DNA of 64,000 nucleotides from Kineosporia succinea (GTDB taxonomy: Bacteria; Actinomycetota; Actinomycetes; Actinomycetales; Kineosporiaceae). The notes beneath the pieces were generated by a model that did not search any database, was not told the origin of the DNA, and worked only from the letters and a program-made list of their open reading frames with translations. Position numbers and translations under genes: made by a program. The stretch covers positions 5,825,241-5,889,240 of the forward strand of contig NZ_JAUSQZ010000001.1 of assembly GCF_030811555.1 (NCBI RefSeq). Direction: 5' to 3'. Every line of letters begins with the position of its first letter. Within the stretch, counting starts at the first letter, position 1. Below, in pieces: positions 63,880 to 64,000 of the stretch.

Positions 63880-64000
63880 CTAGTCGCGCTTGAGTCGTTC
63901 GGCATGGTCTTTGTAGCGACCAGTTGCTTCGATCCCTGATTCCCGGGCGACGCGTCGGACGTATGCGGGTGACCAGCCGGAGAGGTGGACGAGCTCCGTG
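63880..64000 (-). CDS. C-terminal end of an HTH-type protein (cut by window edge)
   Basis: Reverse strand, about 39 codons to a TAG at 63880-63882. The reading ELVHLSGWSPAYVRRVARES, then GIEATGRYKDHAERLKRD, looks like a helix-turn-helix followed by a basic tail. It is convergent with the secreted protein and shares the terminator region. The start is outside the window. Confidence 0.6.
   Translation of the reverse strand, partial: TELVHLSGWSPAYVRRVARESGIEATGRYKDHAERLKRD

Larger units (their letters stand above)
24516..64000. mobile_element. Integrative conjugative element, left part (continues beyond the window)
   Basis: From the broken MFS gene to the window end the gene style changes: tiny overlapping genes, phage-like recombination and replication proteins, divergent HTH switch, excisionase-like protein and a T4SS/FtsK transfer module. 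The coding strand is almost entirely plus. Codon use is less extreme than in the left 24 kb. No integrase, relaxase or phage structural gene is seen within the window. The right end is not reached. The left limit is placed at the end of MFS homology and is accurate only to a few bases. Confidence 0.82.

Noticed and set aside
24516-64000. Complete prophage
   Set aside because: No terminase, portal, capsid or tail genes are visible, and a full set of T4SS homologues is present instead.
24516-64000. Integrase, relaxase, tRNA or rRNA genes within the element
   Set aside because: No reading frame shows tyrosine or serine recombinase motifs or a relaxase HUH/MOB motif, and no cloverleaf or rRNA segment was noticed on either strand.

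Overview
The window is high-GC actinobacterial DNA: heavy G/C third positions, frequent GTG starts, ATGA/GTGA stop-start overlaps, a WhiB-type Fe-S regulator, an ECF sigma factor, F420/LLM-type enzymes and Dx-rich secreted proteins. The genus cannot be read from the sequence; a soil actinomycete is the safest statement. The window splits into a chromosomal part (1 to about 24,515) and the left part of a large integrated mobile element (about 24,516 to beyond 64,000).

Chromosomal part. The 5' end of panB (minus) is cut by the window edge. Next to it a GntR/FCD repressor faces a six-gene plus-strand operon (1,481-7,559): MFS importer, fused DhaK-DhaL kinase, RpiB-like isomerase, TIM-like isomerase, a TIM-barrel sugar isomerase/epimerase and a Rossmann dehydrogenase. 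The kinase plus the two isomerases match the known erythrulose-phosphate route of tetritol catabolism; two 14-bp-class palindromes sit between repressor and operon. Then come a RibD/DHFR-like reductase, a TetR repressor divergent from an SDR plus F420-type (DDN-like) reductase pair, another TetR gene, a tightly coupled four-gene minus-strand operon of unknown membrane/surface function (11,296-15,786, including a PrsW-like membrane protein and a protein with 16 LPT[x] tetrapeptides), an EamA transporter, a sigma factor followed by a membrane and a secreted protein, a quinone-oxidoreductase-like MDR enzyme, a secreted peptidoglycan-binding protein, a SnoaL-like protein, an LLM oxidoreductase, a GNAT acetyltransferase, an F420-type NADP reductase-like protein and a TetR gene.

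Junction. The last TetR gene is followed by the first 50 codons of an MFS transporter which loses its reading frame just after the conserved first membrane-segment motif (about 24,515). This is best explained as the left attachment junction of the element.

Element, early region (24.7-46.8 kb). Two divergent HTH regulators form a lysogeny-like switch. About 60 mostly overlapping genes follow, all on the plus strand: ParB-like protein, PD-(D/E)XK exonuclease and putative ssDNA-annealing protein, WhiB-like regulator, Holliday-junction-resolvase-like nuclease, C5 cytosine methyltransferase, HNH nuclease, DnaD-like replication initiator with internal repeats, DnaB-like helicase and then a long run of tiny accessory proteins and a lipoprotein. 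This is a temperate-phage-style early region.

Element, control and transfer region (46.8-64 kb). Several small XRE and GntR regulators and an excisionase-like protein precede a conjugation module: VirB2-like pilin, PrgI/VirB3-like protein, VirB4-like ATPase, VirB6-like protein, VirB8/TcpC-like protein, a two-domain wall hydrolase, an FtsK/TraB-like coupling ATPase carrying an N-terminal HNH-like domain, a DUF2637-type membrane protein, a frameshifted YdjM-like membrane protein and a secreted surface protein. A 15-bp motif (GYTRGYAAYTAGYAR) recurs at three transfer-gene promoters, and a 411-bp gap with alternating AGCTTG repeats in front of the FtsK-like gene is a good candidate transfer origin. 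No integrase and no phage structural gene are visible; the integrase is expected to the right of the window.
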